The notes under the pieces: model-generated
The model's input: only the letters and a program-made list of their open reading frames with translations
Databases searched by the model: none
What the model was told of the DNA's origin: nothing
Assembly (NCBI GenBank): GCA_028023455.1
Contig: JAQFVV010000013.1
Coordinates: 5,026,001-5,090,000, forward strand
Source of the DNA: Epiperipatus broadwayi
Lineage: Eukaryota; Onychophora; Udeonychophora; Euonychophora; Peripatidae
Direction of reading: 5' to 3'
DNA: 64,000 nucleotides
Program-made: the position numbers and the translations under genes
Shown here: positions 10,511-22,217 of the stretch, in pieces
Layout of the letters: each line of letters opens with the position of its first letter
Position numbering within the stretch: the stretch's first letter is position 1

Positions 10511-11920
10511 AGTAAATAAAAACAATTTATAAATCTTTAGTCAACATTTTAAAAAAAAATAAACGGTTTCTCCTAAAAACATTTTAATGCTAATATTAGT
10601 TATTCATAACTTATCAGTTCTTAGACACTGTCTAAATTAATATATCTGTTAATAAAATATCTATTTAAATTAATATTTTAGAATGTTTTACTGAAATATT
10701 AAAAAATAATGCAAATGTGATAAATAATAATTCATTCTTATTTACAGAAAGTCTATTGATGTCATGGGTGTTATTCTAAAGGTAATTATTTATAATTTTA
10801 AATTTTGTAATGTTTAATTTTGACAGTTTAAATATTGGGTGATGAAATGTATTTAGTTTGATATATTGTTGGTACCAGGTATAAAATGTTATGGCTTCAT
10901 ATATCTAATGATTTAGTTTTTAATAAATACTTTTATGAGAGCAAGGGTGATGTCATTATATATCAGTAAGTACTGCTATGATGATAAATTAATGTTGATA
11001 TTATTCAAGTATTTTACATATGTAGTCTTAAGTATAGCTGCTCTTTTAATGCCATTACTTTAAATCTTATTTTCAGTAGTGAAGTTATTGTATCTTTAGT
11101 AGACATTTCACCAATTGCTTCTCCTTATGAACCCTATATGTATAGGTTGCTAGATTACTATTTATATCAGTGCTGGCTAGGTTTAGTTTGACAATATGGT
11201 AACTCATCAATCATATATGCATTGGTTCATTTTAATATGTGAATTTGAAATTAATGGCTTTTACAACATTATTATGTTTATTAAATATAGATATCTTTTC
11301 ACATGCTCAAAATAATGTATGTGTTACTCATAATATTGTAAAAGGGTTTCTGATCTCCATGCCACCCAACTTTTAAAAAAAAAAATTTTTTGTTGGTGGG
11401 TTTGGGGTTTGGGTTTAGGTTTGTGGTGAATTTAATTTTTTTTTCTTTTTATTCTATTTTCTTTAAATATAAATGTAAGATATAAAATTATTAGATATAT
11501 TTATTTTTATTTTTATTTTTTTAGGGGAAAACCACTTTATCCATTACAATATATATTACTGCAAAACAGAGTTTCTGTTAATTGAGACCTTTTGATTTCT
11601 CAATGAGGCCTTAAAGAAACCAAGCAGGGCAAATTTCTATCATTCCATATATTCTTGTTACTGAAGGTGTATTACTATATGTAAACAAATATGGATAGGC
11701 TACTCACCAACACAATCAGCCAGTGTGAAAAGTTTATTAGCTTTTTATGTCTTCATTTAAGATCTAAAAATAATGTGGTCTTTCTTGTCAAATGCCTGAT
11801 ACTTTTAAATTAAAATATCAGTTGAGTTTTCTAAAAAGCAGAATGGACGTGTATGTGAATAATCTCTTCTTTTTTTTTTTTTTAAAAAAAATAATAATTT
11901 ATAACCAGGACAGACAAATT
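10511..11920. other. Intron sequence without recognised features
   Basis: AT-rich with homopolymer runs. I see no conserved protein, RNA gene or repeat structure before the LINE relic begins near 11925. Confidence 0.45.
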
Positions 11921-13489
11921 AAATTATGCATTTTAATCCTATGAGGCTGTAGAGTCACCAACCAAGACAGCAGTTGGTTGCTGAAGGCAGAGGGTGATAA
12001 GAATTCCTTGAATACAAACTCAGACTGTCATTTGATGACAACCTATTATTTACGTATCTGCAAATATAGATCATTTTCAAGTGAAAGAAGATGACATAAA
12101 TTAAAAAAAAAAATTCTAAATTGGATATGATTAGGCTTTGTGACTTGTGGAGAGATAATTGATTTAAAAACTGGACATGTACTTTATTACAAAGGCACAA
12201 ATATTAAAAATGCAAGTGGACTTTATAAATAAAAAGTAGAAGAAAAACATTGTAGAAATTAATATATTAAATAGAGGCCCAATATTAATTATTCAATTTA
12301 ATTAAAAACATCAACAGCAGAGAATTCAGGTTTATGCCCCAACAAGTTCTCATTGTGATGAAGTAGAGAATTTTTATGTGGATGCACAAAACACTTTTGA
12401 TCAGACCAAACAACACTTTAAAATTATCATGAAAGACTTTATAGCTAGAATTAGAAATGATTGAAAGAGGAAAAACTATGAGTAAATTTGATTATGGTAA
12501 TAAAAATGAGAGACCATAAACTTGTTGAGTTCATAGAAAAATTGAATATTATAAATTTTTTTTTTTTTAAAAAAAAAAACTAAACAGATATGAACATGGA
12601 ATCATTCAAATGAAGATACAGCAGAAATGGATTATATTTTGATTAACAGAAAACATGCATTTCAAAATTGTAATGTTCTTAATAGATTCAACACAGAAAA
12701 TAATTATCAATTTGAGAGATGCAAGATACATGTTAATGCAGAATTAGAGACAAAAACGATTAAGAAAGTCGGTATTAACAGTTAACATTCCTAATTTTCA
12801 GAAAAATGTAATTAATTTAAATTAGAATTTTGAAATTATTTTAAAATATTAATAGACTTTGAAAATGGTTTGGATTTAAATTAAATCAGTAAGAAGATAA
12901 AATATATTATTAAGAATTGCAACAAAGATAGTTGGTATGAAAATAGTAGCAATTTACCAATAAATGTTCTAATGAGATAAGAATATATCAAGACAAGAAA
13001 GAATGTAAAAATTTTTAAAACTGATCAATAAAGAATTGCACATCTAGAATTTTATAAAATAGTACAAAAAAAGTTAATAATGATCATACAACAAAATATA
13101 TTTATGAATTGACAAGAAAAGCTATAGAAGAAAATAAGACTCAAAATGATAAAACATCTTGGTATTATAAGGAAAGTTATTTCTGCAATAAGATGGACTT
13201 ATTAATAAAAAGAGAAATAAGATCATGAAATGTGTTGAAGAGTTCTTTAAAAAATTATATAGTAATAAAGAACAAGAAACAAAATATCTCTTACAGTTAT
13301 TACATTTGAATTGGTCAGCAGAAAAAGTGAGATATGTAATTAAGTCCATAGAGGCATGGAAAAGCTCCAGAAAATAATGGAATTATAGTTAATATCATAG
13401 AAGAAACAGATAAAGAAAAAATGATAGCAGAATTATACCAAATGTCTAAATATTAAAAAAAAAAGGTGGCAAATGATTGAAAGAATAGA

Positions 13490-13970
13490 GTACTAATAAT
13501 TTTTATTAGTCATTTATTAGACTAGAAATAAAAATGAATACAAACCAGTCAGTCACTACCTTGCAAGAAAATGATGTAGTGAAAATTATACTACAGAAAT
13601 ATTATTCATTAAGTAAATAATCTCTAGCCTAATGAATGACTAATAAAAATTATTAATATATTTCCATCAAGTAGTTTGTGTAAAAGTTGTGAGGGCAGTA
13701 TGTCTGACACTTATCAAAGAAATTGTAGTAATTGGCTATCTATATATATATATTGAACAATGATAAAGATATGTGTAAGGGATTGTGATCTGGACCAACT
13801 GATGAGGGCTAGTTCAGCATAAAATGTGTATCTTGGGGGATCATACATCTTTTTAATATGTCTTTGATTATATCAACAAGATGTTAAAAGCAGATAGAAA
13901 CCAGTCCCTACCTTGCAGAAGAATGGTGTAGTGAAAATTCCTTTAAAGAAATATTCATTAAATACAAAAC
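13490..13970. repeat. Inserted repeat block inside the LINE relic
   Basis: A short palindrome (AATAATTTTTATTAGTCATT near 13493 with its complement near 13650) is followed by a hammerhead-like motif. The whole is bracketed by a direct repeat, CCTTGCAAGAAAATGATGTAG near 13560 and CCTTGCAGAAGAATGGTGTAG near 13910. It separates the LINE linker from the KKGDKED motif. Confidence 0.5.
13785..13850 (+). ncRNA. Hammerhead-like motif, family 3, decayed
   Basis: CTGATGA at 13799-13805 is followed by GGGCTAGTTCAGCAT and AAAA where GAAA is expected, then TCTTGGGGGATCAT. It aligns with the minus-strand motifs at 62714 and 63122, which read CTGATGAGTGCAGGTTCA, (G/A)CA(T/C), GAAATGCATCTTGG. The G to A change in the GAAA box should disable it. 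Confidence 0.5.
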
Positions 13971-14366
13971 TAATATTGATATTTAAAAAAGGTGATAAAG
14001 AAGATATTAGAAATAACAGACCCATCAATCTTTTATCAGTTTTATTCAAAATCTTTACTAAAATAATTTCAACTCAACTTCAGTGAATTTTGGATTCTAA
14101 TCAACCAAAAGAGCAAGCAGGATTTAAAAGTGATTTAATACAATGGATCATGTCCAAATACTGAGAGAAGTTATAAAAATGATTAATAGATATGAATTGT
14201 CATTATGCTTTGGATTTGTAGATTATGATAACTTATTTGATTCTATAAGCATTTCTACAATGATTAAAGCATTGGATCACTAACATATGGATCTGGGATA
14301 TTGTCATATTCTAAAGAATATTTATCAAAATGCAACAGCAATGATTAGATTGCATGATGATACTAA

Positions 14367-16554
14367 TGTAACGGGCACATACGTACATTACATTGTTTTT
14401 TATTATTAAACATGAAAAAAAATAAAAGTTCGCAAATAAAACTTCTTTTTTTAAGAATTAAAAAATTGAAATTAAATGTCTTAAACTCGTATATATATAA
14501 AATCGCACAGACGAAAATAAAATTATTAAAATAAAACTTTATTAAAAATAGAAAAAGTATTTTAAAAGCAAAAACTTAAAAAGATTTAATTGAAGATAAA
14601 AATATATCTTCAAGAATGTAGATAAATTAATTAATCTTTTGTAAAATGGAAATGATTATTTTAATTAGTAAGCTAGCCCTTGGGCATTTCAAATATATAC
14701 ACAACGGTCAGATAGGAGAGGAAAAACAATGGAGGCTGATAGCAAATGAGAGAAATCCATTGGGAAATCAGACCTCAATGGAAGGATCATTATCATCGAT
14801 GACATAATGTCCATTGGATCCTAAAGTTACATATAAAAGAAAAATTTTGATAATAAAATTTTGGGTTGAGTAAAGAAAATAGAAGAGATGTGACTATATG
14901 TTTTAGTGCGGAGTGAAGGAGAAGAGATTGAAAAGACACACTCTTCAATCCCTTCAATCTCGTTAAAAAATAAGAGAGAAATGACATCGTTTTTCTGGAT
15001 TGAGGACCATGGGACATCGAGGGAATTGATGCTGGCTCTAAATGGCAAGCAACTGCAAGAAATTGGAAACTACGGACTTGTTAAAACCGTAAAAACTTTA
15101 TAAAATCTAATGAACAATATTAATTTAAAAACACTAAGAACTTTAAAATATAAACTTTCCCAGTATTTAATTTATAGAAATAGAATCCTATATGACAAAA
15201 CTAAATTCTTTATTAATTCTTTTTATTTGATGTATTTCTTTTTAAAATCCTTTCCATTTATTTATTTATTTTTTTGTTCTTTTAAGTTTTATTTATGATT
15301 GTTGTTTGTCGCTAATTTAATATTATATAAATGTTAAACTTAAGTCGGGCATGAATGGCTATATAGATTTGTAAAGCTTTATTAGGGGAGGTAATCTTAG
15401 GTTATTCGTTTCGTAGTTGAATTGGGTCAATGGATTGGATATATTGGTGTAATTAGTAGATGTAATACGAGATTCGCTATGGGCAGAATCGCTTTATACG
15501 CCGCACACTTCCTTTTTGGCCTATGGAATGCGATTCGTAAGTCGGCAAAATGACCGCAGTCCTTTCCTATGGAGTTTTTTTTTTTATTGCTCTTCTTGTC
15601 AGATAGATGTAGTATTCCTATTTGACAAGAGGCAATTTCTTCTCTTAACCTTTTGTGCTGCCATATTTTGTATTACATTGAATGCATTGATATATCAGAT
15701 GAATTGACGTTGGTTTGACTGCGAACTTTTGGCCTAAGGTTAAATAAGGATAGAATATTTTCTTTCTAATGCAAATCTATGTAGTCTATTCATACTCGAC
15801 ACTCTAAATAAAAATGCATTAAATTTAAGTTGGGTATGGATGTTGCATGGATTCGTTATCGGTTAATTATGTTTTTGGTTTTCATATTTGATCAAAATAT
15901 ATAGACATTCAGTAAATAATGATACCTTATGGTGAGTATCTAAAATGTATTTATTCGGATGTCTTTTAAAGTTATTGGTGTCACTGCGGCATCTTATGAT
16001 GAATGCTATTGGGTTTCTTATAAATTTCCCTCTGCAATTCCACCAATGATTTTATATTTTGATCGTTTATGTTTATTTTGACCGTGTAATCTATGTAACC
16101 GATCTATACTCAACATTATAAAACAAACTTTTATAAATCCATCTGTGCGAACTTATAATAGTATAAAAATTAAAATGTAAATTAAAATCTAAAAATAAAA
16201 GTTAAAATAATGTTAAATGTTAAAGTAAACATACTAAAATAATAATGTTAAATTTTATATATATATATGTACGTAAATAAATGTTTGTGTGTATAATTAC
16301 TGGCAGTGGCTTATTTTATTCTTTTTTATATATTCTTAGATAAGAATTTATTATAAAATATAAATCTCTGCTATTCCACTGAGCTAGTGACAATGGGGGG
16401 CTAATGACCGGAAACAAAGTATCTAAAATAAAAAAATAAAATTTTTTTTTTTTGACTTAAGTATCTGCCTACTTTATAAATTTTCTAGGTTCAAATGCCT
16501 AGTGGCGCCCTGTAGTGCAGATTACGTTAAGTCTAACATCTCCGGATCGTTATA
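14367..16554 (+). repeat. LTR1 of copy A (2188 bp)
   Basis: Begins TGTAACGGGCACATACG and ends GGATCGTTATA. It is homologous along its length to 43337-45409 and 46137-48195. Open frames inside it (such as 15516-15707) recur in other copies only because the DNA is repeated; they contain frameshifts between copies and no known domain. Confidence 0.85.
14790..14840 (+). promoter_or_regulatory. Candidate LTR core promoter
   Basis: GATGACATAATG (a degraded TGACGTAA site), then ATTGG (CCAAT on the other strand), then TATAAAAG at 14832-14839, in the same order and spacing as in the LTRs at 43800 and 46601. No transcription data; conserved in the three LTRs that keep this region. Confidence 0.4.
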
Positions 16555-16556
16555 AT

Positions 16557-16575
16557 TGGTCTCCCAACTGGAGCT
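16557..16575 (+). other. Primer binding site, copy A
   Basis: TGGTCTCCCAACTGGAG starts two bases after the end of LTR1. The counterpart at 45412 reads TGGCTTCCCAACGTGAG. The TGG start fits a tRNA CCA end; the tRNA cannot be named by eye. Confidence 0.5.
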
Positions 16576-17266
16576 GATGTTTAATAAACCACGTATACCC
16601 TGAACAAATTTTTTCAAAATGAAATATTTTTATCTGTTTACATAAAGTCGTATACTTTAAATCTTATAAAAGCACTGCCAGAAAGAAATTGCACATATAT
16701 TAAAAACCAACGGAAAGATATAAATAATTTTAAACTGTATTTTGTTAAAAAGAAAGTCAAAAGGTTGCAATTAATGTTTTTTTTTTTTTTTGTTAATATA
16801 TATTATGCTTTAGTGTGTATAGGCGCGCACAGCCACGTAAGTTTATGATTGTAAATGTGGTACCTTACGATGAGTACTGTTTGGGAATTTACTTCAGTGT
16901 AATCCTATGTAAGCATTTCAGTCAGTCATAAATAAGTTGGTGGTATTTATAATTGTGCTGCAAATATACAGGTATAAACCCATTATTTCTTAAAACATAT
17001 TTACCTCAATGCAACCTTCTTAAATAAATAATTTATATAATTTGCTTGTCATGCCGTGTGTAAAAATAAAATGTATAAAAAATAGAACTCTTCTGGGGAG
17101 GAGGTGTAAATGTGGATGGTCCTTAGGAAAACAATAGCAAACATTTTGTTTTTGTATATAGTCTTTTTATTAACCGAATGTTTTTGTAAATGTTTTCGTT
17201 AATCGTGTACCGTAATTACTAACCCTAAGTAAAATATTTTTTATTTTTTAAGCAAATTTACTGATA

Positions 17267-18106
17267 TGTAACGGGCACATATGTACGTTACATTGTTTTT
17301 TATTATTAAACATGAAAAAAATAAAAGTTCGCAAATAAAACTTCTTTTTTTAAGAATTAAAAAATTGAAATTAAATGTCTTAAACTCGTATATATATAAA
17401 ATCGCACAGATGAAAAAAAAATTATTAAAATAAAACTTTATTAAAAATAGAAAAAGTATTTTAAAAGCAAAAACTTAAAAAGATTTAATTGAAGATAAAA
17501 ATATATCTTCAAGAATGTCTTTTAAAGTTATTGGTATCACTGCGGCATCTTATGATGAATGCTATTGCGTTTCTTATAAATTTTCCTCTGCAATTCCACC
17601 AATGATTTTATATTTTGATCGTTTATGTTTATTTTGAAATGTTTTTGACTGTGTAATCTATGTAACCAATCTATACTCAACATTATAAAACAAACTTTTA
17701 TAAATCCATCTGTGCGAACTTATAATAGTATAAAAATTAAAATGTAAACTAAAATCTAAAAATAAAAGTTAAAATAATGTTAAATGTTAAAGTAAACATA
17801 CTAAAATAATAATGTTAAATTTTATATATATATGTGCGTAAATAAATGTTTGTGTGTATAATTACTAGCAGATTTTATTCTTTTTTATATATTCTTAGAT
17901 AAGAATTTTTTATAAAATATAAATCTCTGCTATTCCACTGAGCTAGTGACAATGGGCTAATGACCGGTACCAAAATATAAAAAAAAAAAAAATTTTTTTT
18001 TTTGACTTACGTATCTGCCTACTTTATAAATTTTTCTAGGTTCAAATGCCTAAGTGGCGCCCTGTAGTGTAGATTATGTTTTGTTCCCTTTCTCTGGATT
18101 GTTATA
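17267..18106 (+). repeat. LTR2 of copy A, internally deleted (840 bp)
   Basis: It matches LTR1 from 14367 to about 14617, then jumps to the sequence at about 15958 and continues to the GTTATA end. The candidate promoter is lost with the deletion. Confidence 0.85.
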
Positions 18107-18880
18107 CTAAGAAGATAAGAAGATTAAGAAATGAATATGTTAGGATTCTATATCTTCATAACTTTTTACAGCAGTTTTACAAGAAATATTTTGCAAATTA
18201 AAATGGAAAGCTAAGGAAGTAAAAGTAAATGGAGATTATTTAAATATTTCGCAGATAATGTAGTTGCTTTTGCAAATAAGAATTTCAGCAAATATTGCAA
18301 GACTTATCAGATGTAAAAAAAAAAAAAAAAAAAGTATAATTAAGAAAAATGCAAAAAAGATTAAAATAATGTTTCATGAATTTTCTCAAGAGAAAATAAA
18401 GATCAATAATCATGAATTAGAAGTTAAAACTACAAATATCTTGATCAGATTATTTACACAGATAGAACATAAAGAATAATACAGAAATTTTAAACTACTC
18501 AATAAAGTATAGAAAGGTGAATGTTAAAGAATAACAAAAAGAGATTGAAAATGAAATACATACATAAGTGTGGAAAACAAGCAGGTTTCAGTGACATCAT
18601 TTGAAAAGAATTAAAAAATTGAAATGGAGCTAGGCTGGGCATATTTCTAAAAGAAATGATAATAGATTTTAAGTCAAAGTTTTAAATTGAATCTCAAGAG
18701 ATTGTAAAATACCCAGAAAAAGATCCATGTAAGATGGATGGATGAAAGAAGATAATTTGCTGATGTATTGTGAAAAAGAAAAACTAGGGACTAGAGAAAC
18801 TGGACTAAATTTGGAGAGCTCATCCTGCAATCAATTAATAACGGTTCAAATGATATACATACACACATATATATATATAA
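18107..18880 (+). pseudogene. LINE relic, 3-prime half after the LTR insertion
   Basis: This continues the element at 11925-14362. WKAKEVKVNGDYLNI near 18210 precedes the position of the reverse transcriptase FADD box (now broken). KIKIMFHEF and IKINNHELEVK follow at 18358-18430. The C-terminal linker KWSWAGHISRRND and RPCVRWMDE lies near 18620-18745. These are usual RTE or CR1-type end motifs (WxWAGHxxRR, GRPxxRWxDD). Stops and frameshifts throughout. The 71-codon open frame at 18264-18479 is part of this relic, not a gene. Confidence 0.8.
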
Positions 18881-18977
18881 TCACTAGATGAGCTTACCAA
18901 TAGCTCTAATCAAGCTTTATTTTATGAGTACCAAAAGAGAAATAATTCAAAATCTCTATCGGAAAGTCCCTATCTCC
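18881..18977 (-). repeat. Hammerhead-associated short repeat, copy 1
   Basis: Shares TCACTAG(A/G)TG then AGCTTACCAATAGCTCTAATC and AATCTCTATC with copy 2 (19291-19388). In minus orientation copy 1 continues upstream into the hammerhead motif at 18965-19029, while copy 2 does not. Confidence 0.75.
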
Positions 18978-19029
18978 AGACGAAATGGTTTCGAGCTTGT
19001 GGCTCACCTCAGTGGAGCGGTGGGACTCT
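18965..19029 (-). ncRNA. Hammerhead-like ribozyme, family 2, GUC cleavage site
   Basis: On the minus strand, stem I is GTCCC/GGGAC with an internal loop, then TCCA/TGGA next to the core. The box CTGAGGT (plus 19006-19012) has U where the last A of CUGANGA is expected. Stem II is GAGC/GCTC with a CACAA loop, then GAAA (plus 18989-18992), stem III AC/GT with loop CATTTC, and the cleavage triplet GUC (plus 18979-18981). This is a full type I layout. The A9 to U change may reduce or abolish activity. It is in sense with Med12. Confidence 0.6.
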
Positions 19030-19290
19030 AGAAACTAGATCTAAAATACTAATTCAAAAGTCAGCACTTATAAAACACTTTTCTATCAATTTGAAAGCCT
19101 GAACTTTTCAGACACATAAATATCTTCAAATCCAGCTTTACAAACCAGATAGCTATATGGATCTGAATTCAGCTAGTTTCACCAGCCTCTGCAATATAGC
19201 ATCACAAAAGCCTTCAAAGGTACACTTATAATAATTAATAAAACAAGTCATAAATTTCGTAACTTGCTTTTTAAGCTTGCATTTAAATGA

Positions 19291-19388
19291 TCACTAGGTG
19301 GAGCTTACCAATAGCTCTAATCAAGCTTTATTTTATAAATGCCGAAAGACAAAGAATTCAAAATCTCTATCAGAAAGTTTCTATCTCC
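19291..19388 (-). repeat. Hammerhead-associated short repeat, copy 2, truncated at the predicted cleavage site
   Basis: Homologous to copy 1. On the minus strand its homology starts with GGAGATAG, one base from the position where the copy 1 ribozyme would cut. It abuts the hAT relic. Confidence 0.7.
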
Positions 19389-19389
19389 T

Positions 19390-20110
19390 GTTCATTACCT
19401 TGTCAAGCATATTTTTGATATTGATAAGTGTTGTTTTGATAAGAGCTAGTAGATCTAACATTTCTTCATTCACATTTACGTCTACAGATAGCAGACAAAA
19501 ACGGACAATTGTGGATCATCCTGAATGTCTGCAAACTCTTTGAGAGCTAAACTGAATGCTGCACAATTTTTCAAATCACACAATAAACTATTTTTAACAT
19601 TTTTACTAATTTCACTAATACGATACTCAGTTGGATGGCATGACTTAGGAACTTGTGCAATCAATTTGTGCAGTTTTGTATTATCTGGATCCAAAATTTT
19701 AACTACTTCTTCCAAGTTTCTTTTAATAAATTCTCCTTATCCAAATAAATGTTTGACATAAACAATATTTCAAGCTATCAAAAAAAAAAAAAAACTAGCT
19801 TTGTTGGTTCTGTCACCTTTGTGACTAAAAGAAGACAAAAGTCCTTGATGTTTAGGAAGACCTGATTGCAATGACTTAAATTTCTCAGTTCGCAATTTTG
19901 AAGTGTGTGGATATTGAGGTGAAAAGTGGGGATGACTTAATTTGCAATGTCTATGTAAATTATTTACTTTATAATTGGCAATTGTAACTTTACAAATATG
20001 CTATAATGATTTTCCATTATTGTCAATAAAAACAAATTTTTTTACGCATTCTTTCTGAAAGCTTTTATTTTCATGTTCGTATTTTTGGTTTTTGATATTT
20101 TCTGAGGCAA
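19390..20110 (-). pseudogene. hAT-family transposase relic (BED finger type)
   Basis: On the minus strand, a finger-like region near 20080-19930 reads FVFIDNNGKS, CKVTIANYKVNNLHRHCKLS and H, resembling CxxC...NLxRHxxxxH of BED or ZBED N-termini. Downstream comes CHPTEYRISEISKNVKNSLL, then NCAAFSLALKEFADIQDDPQ then LSVFVCYL, comparable to SLALDES.D..DTAQLA(V/I)F, and NVNEEMLDLLALIKTTLINI. This is the layout of GTF2IRD2/ZBED-like hAT transposases, which are also domesticated in vertebrates. Here it is truncated and the DDE-hAT C-terminus is missing. The 77-codon frame at 19482-19715 is its best-preserved part. Confidence 0.75.
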
Positions 20111-20114
20111 TGTT

Positions 20115-21440
20115 AATAAAAAATTTAAGTAAATTTATTTCTAAAGTTTAAAATTCAAACAAATATATAAATAAATAATTTAATTAAAATAAAAATGTCT
20201 AAATAGTAATTCTTGTTTTAAAGGTTTCATAAATGGTGAAACAAATTCTCGAAGAAACAGGGCTTCTTAAAATAAAATATGAATAAAAACAAGCAATTTT
20301 GGATTATATTTATTTTTGATTAATATTTTCCTGATAATTTGTAAACATCTGTTTTAGTATTATTTACCACCAAAAATAGAAACAATGTATCCAAAATCAA
20401 GGAAAGGCTTTTCAGTTTTATTTTCAAGAGTTTTTTATATAATTGTTTAAAAAAACATGAAACTCTTAAGTGCACTAATTATAAACAATTAAAATAACTT
20501 TCTTAATCTGTCCACAGGTGTTTAGAAGCTTGCACTGCTGAACAATTGCACATCATAAACAAGTTTAAATTATTTAATAAAACAGCCTACTTACCAAATT
20601 TTTTGAAAAAAATATGAAACAGGGCATTTAGCTGATAGGAAAACTATCACTGAAATATACAACCACAAAATTGCACAAATCATAAATATACATATGTGAT
20701 CATTCCATACAGGCATGTGGTAATTTTTTATAAGATTTGGTAGATGTCGCTAACCTAGTTTGTCAATTTATTTGAAAATAGTATGTAAATTCATATATAA
20801 TGCAATTTATAATAAAATAAGTAATAAAAATGTTTGATAAAAATTTCTGTCATATTACAAATTTTTGTGCAATTAAAAAAAAAAACAACTGAAATAATAA
20901 AAATAAAATCGGATTTCAATGAGAGCCGCATTTGACTACTGTTAGACTATAATATTAAATAAAGATTACCATCATTTAATTTTGTTTTTGTTTGAGAAAA
21001 ATGGTTCTATCAAAAATTTCGATATTGATATTTTGAGAATGAAATATATTTCTATGCAGATTTTAAGGTATGATAAATAATATTTTTCAGAACAATGTAT
21101 TTTTTAAAAATTATAATTTAGCATTTTTTTTACCCAAATTTCATTTAATCTAATAATTCTTCACAAATGTCATCTATCTGCTTACCTACCTATTTAACCA
21201 TATAAATTAGATAAATCTTTTTTTTTTAAAAAAAGCTTACTTATGCACAAATTGCTTTTCTATTTAATTGATAATTTTGTGTTAGCAATGAATAATTAAT
21301 AGAATTTAAATCTAAACTAAACTTACAATGATAATTAATAAAAAAAAAAAAAAAAATTGTTTAACAAAATTATCACATAGTTTATAAGGTTTCATTATTA
21401 GATTATATTCTACATTTGCACAGATTTATAAAAACCAAAT
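20115..21440. other. Intron sequence without recognised features
   Basis: AT-rich with short A and T runs. I see no gene or repeat. It leads up to the donor of the exon at 21445-21554 in minus sense. Confidence 0.45.
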
Positions 21441-21444
21441 CTAC

Positions 21445-21554
21445 CTATTAGTCTGAGTATCAACGACACCATTGCAGATAAGCTGAAGAAACAATATGGC
21501 CCAGTCAGTAGTTGTGGTGTTACTTCTCTGAATAGTGTCAAACATACCACCAAC
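21445..21554 (-). CDS. Med12: Med12 exon (fifth of six)
   Basis: Minus-strand exon of 110 bp, phase 0 start: VGGMFDTIQRSNTTTTDWAI then LFLQLICNGVVDTQTN, ending in two bases (AG). Drosophila and vertebrate MED12 share VGGMFDT(I/V)QR, a (T/Q)TT(D/E)WA block, then a hydrophobic helix and VD. Acceptor AATTAG, donor GTAGAT. The split Ser codon AG|T is finished at 9451, after an intron of 11,993 bp that holds the LINE, LTR and hAT insertions. Confidence 0.94.
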
Positions 21555-22217
21555 CTAATTTTTAAAAAAAGTACTACATATATAAAAAATAACAGTTAAC
21601 AGTTTTAAAATAGAAAATTTTATCTGAAAATCATCTTACTAGGAAGCAGTTGAATAAAAAGTCTAACAACAAAAAGCATCAAAAAAAAAAAAAAAAAATC
21701 CTGAAGATTAATAAATAAAAAAGATCTTACATTAATCAAAATAATCTCCAGATACTAATGAGATATAATGGCATTAATATGCAGAATATCATTTTTGGTT
21801 ATAGAATAAAGAGGCTAACCAGCAATAAGATTAAGACTCAACAAAAAAAAAAAGAAGATATTTCAGAGATATATTATTCTCATCTAAAAACAGTATCTTA
21901 TCTAACATTAACGACTATTATCTCTTTTTTATATTATCTTACAGAAATTAAATTTTATGTTCATGCAAAAGGAGATAGAACATGCAATGTAATGTTATTC
22001 TTGGACTAAAAAAAAGGAGACTTAATCTACAATCATTAGACAATATTGGTAAAAAAAAAGAAAAATAGATTACAAAAAAAAAAAAAAATTTTTTTTGTCA
22101 TAGCTTCAAATATATATATATATAATGTTCTAGATTATGTTATTAAAAAGCTATTACACTTTTAAATGTCTTTAACCTGGTATTTGTCTGAAGGTTTGCA
22201 ATGATGGTATATTATTA

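Larger units (their letters stand above)
11925..14362 (+). pseudogene. LINE relic (RTE-like), endonuclease and start of reverse transcriptase
   Basis: A broken plus-strand LINE ORF. In order: a GEIIDLKTGHVLYYKGTN-like endonuclease strand near 12150; IQVYAPTSSHCDEVENFY near 12324 (the classic endonuclease VYAPTSS motif); EMDYILINR near 12630; the reverse transcriptase motif LIFKKGDKEDIRNNRPINLL near 13970-14035; KEQAGFKS near 14110; and FVDYDNLFDS near 14215, where the family has FVDYEKAFDS. Many frameshifts and stops, so it is not functional. A 470-bp insertion at about 13470-13940 and the LTR element at 14367 interrupt it. The 3-prime part resumes at 18107. Confidence 0.8.
14367..18106 (+). 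mobile_element. Non-autonomous LTR retroelement, copy A
   Basis: LTR1 14367-16554, internal 16555-17266, LTR2 17267-18106. Termini are TGTAAC...GTTATA, with a 4-bp duplication CTAA at both sides (14363-14366, 18107-18110). A primer-binding-like TGG starts two bases after LTR1. The internal part is only 712 bp and has no gag, protease, reverse transcriptase or integrase, so it needs help from another element. LTR2 has lost about 1.35 kb (14618-15957 of LTR1), joining at a short AATGT homology. A purine tract lies at about 17096-17104 rather than next to LTR2. A second copy is at 43337-48195. It sits inside the RTE-like LINE. Confidence 0.85.

Noticed and set aside
11955-12200. 81-codon minus open frame
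   Set aside because: Antisense shadow of the LINE endonuclease region.
15516-15707. Open frame with a cysteine/phenylalanine-rich translation repeated near 47216
   Set aside because: Repeated because the LTR is repeated; frames differ by indels between copies. Treated as non-coding LTR.
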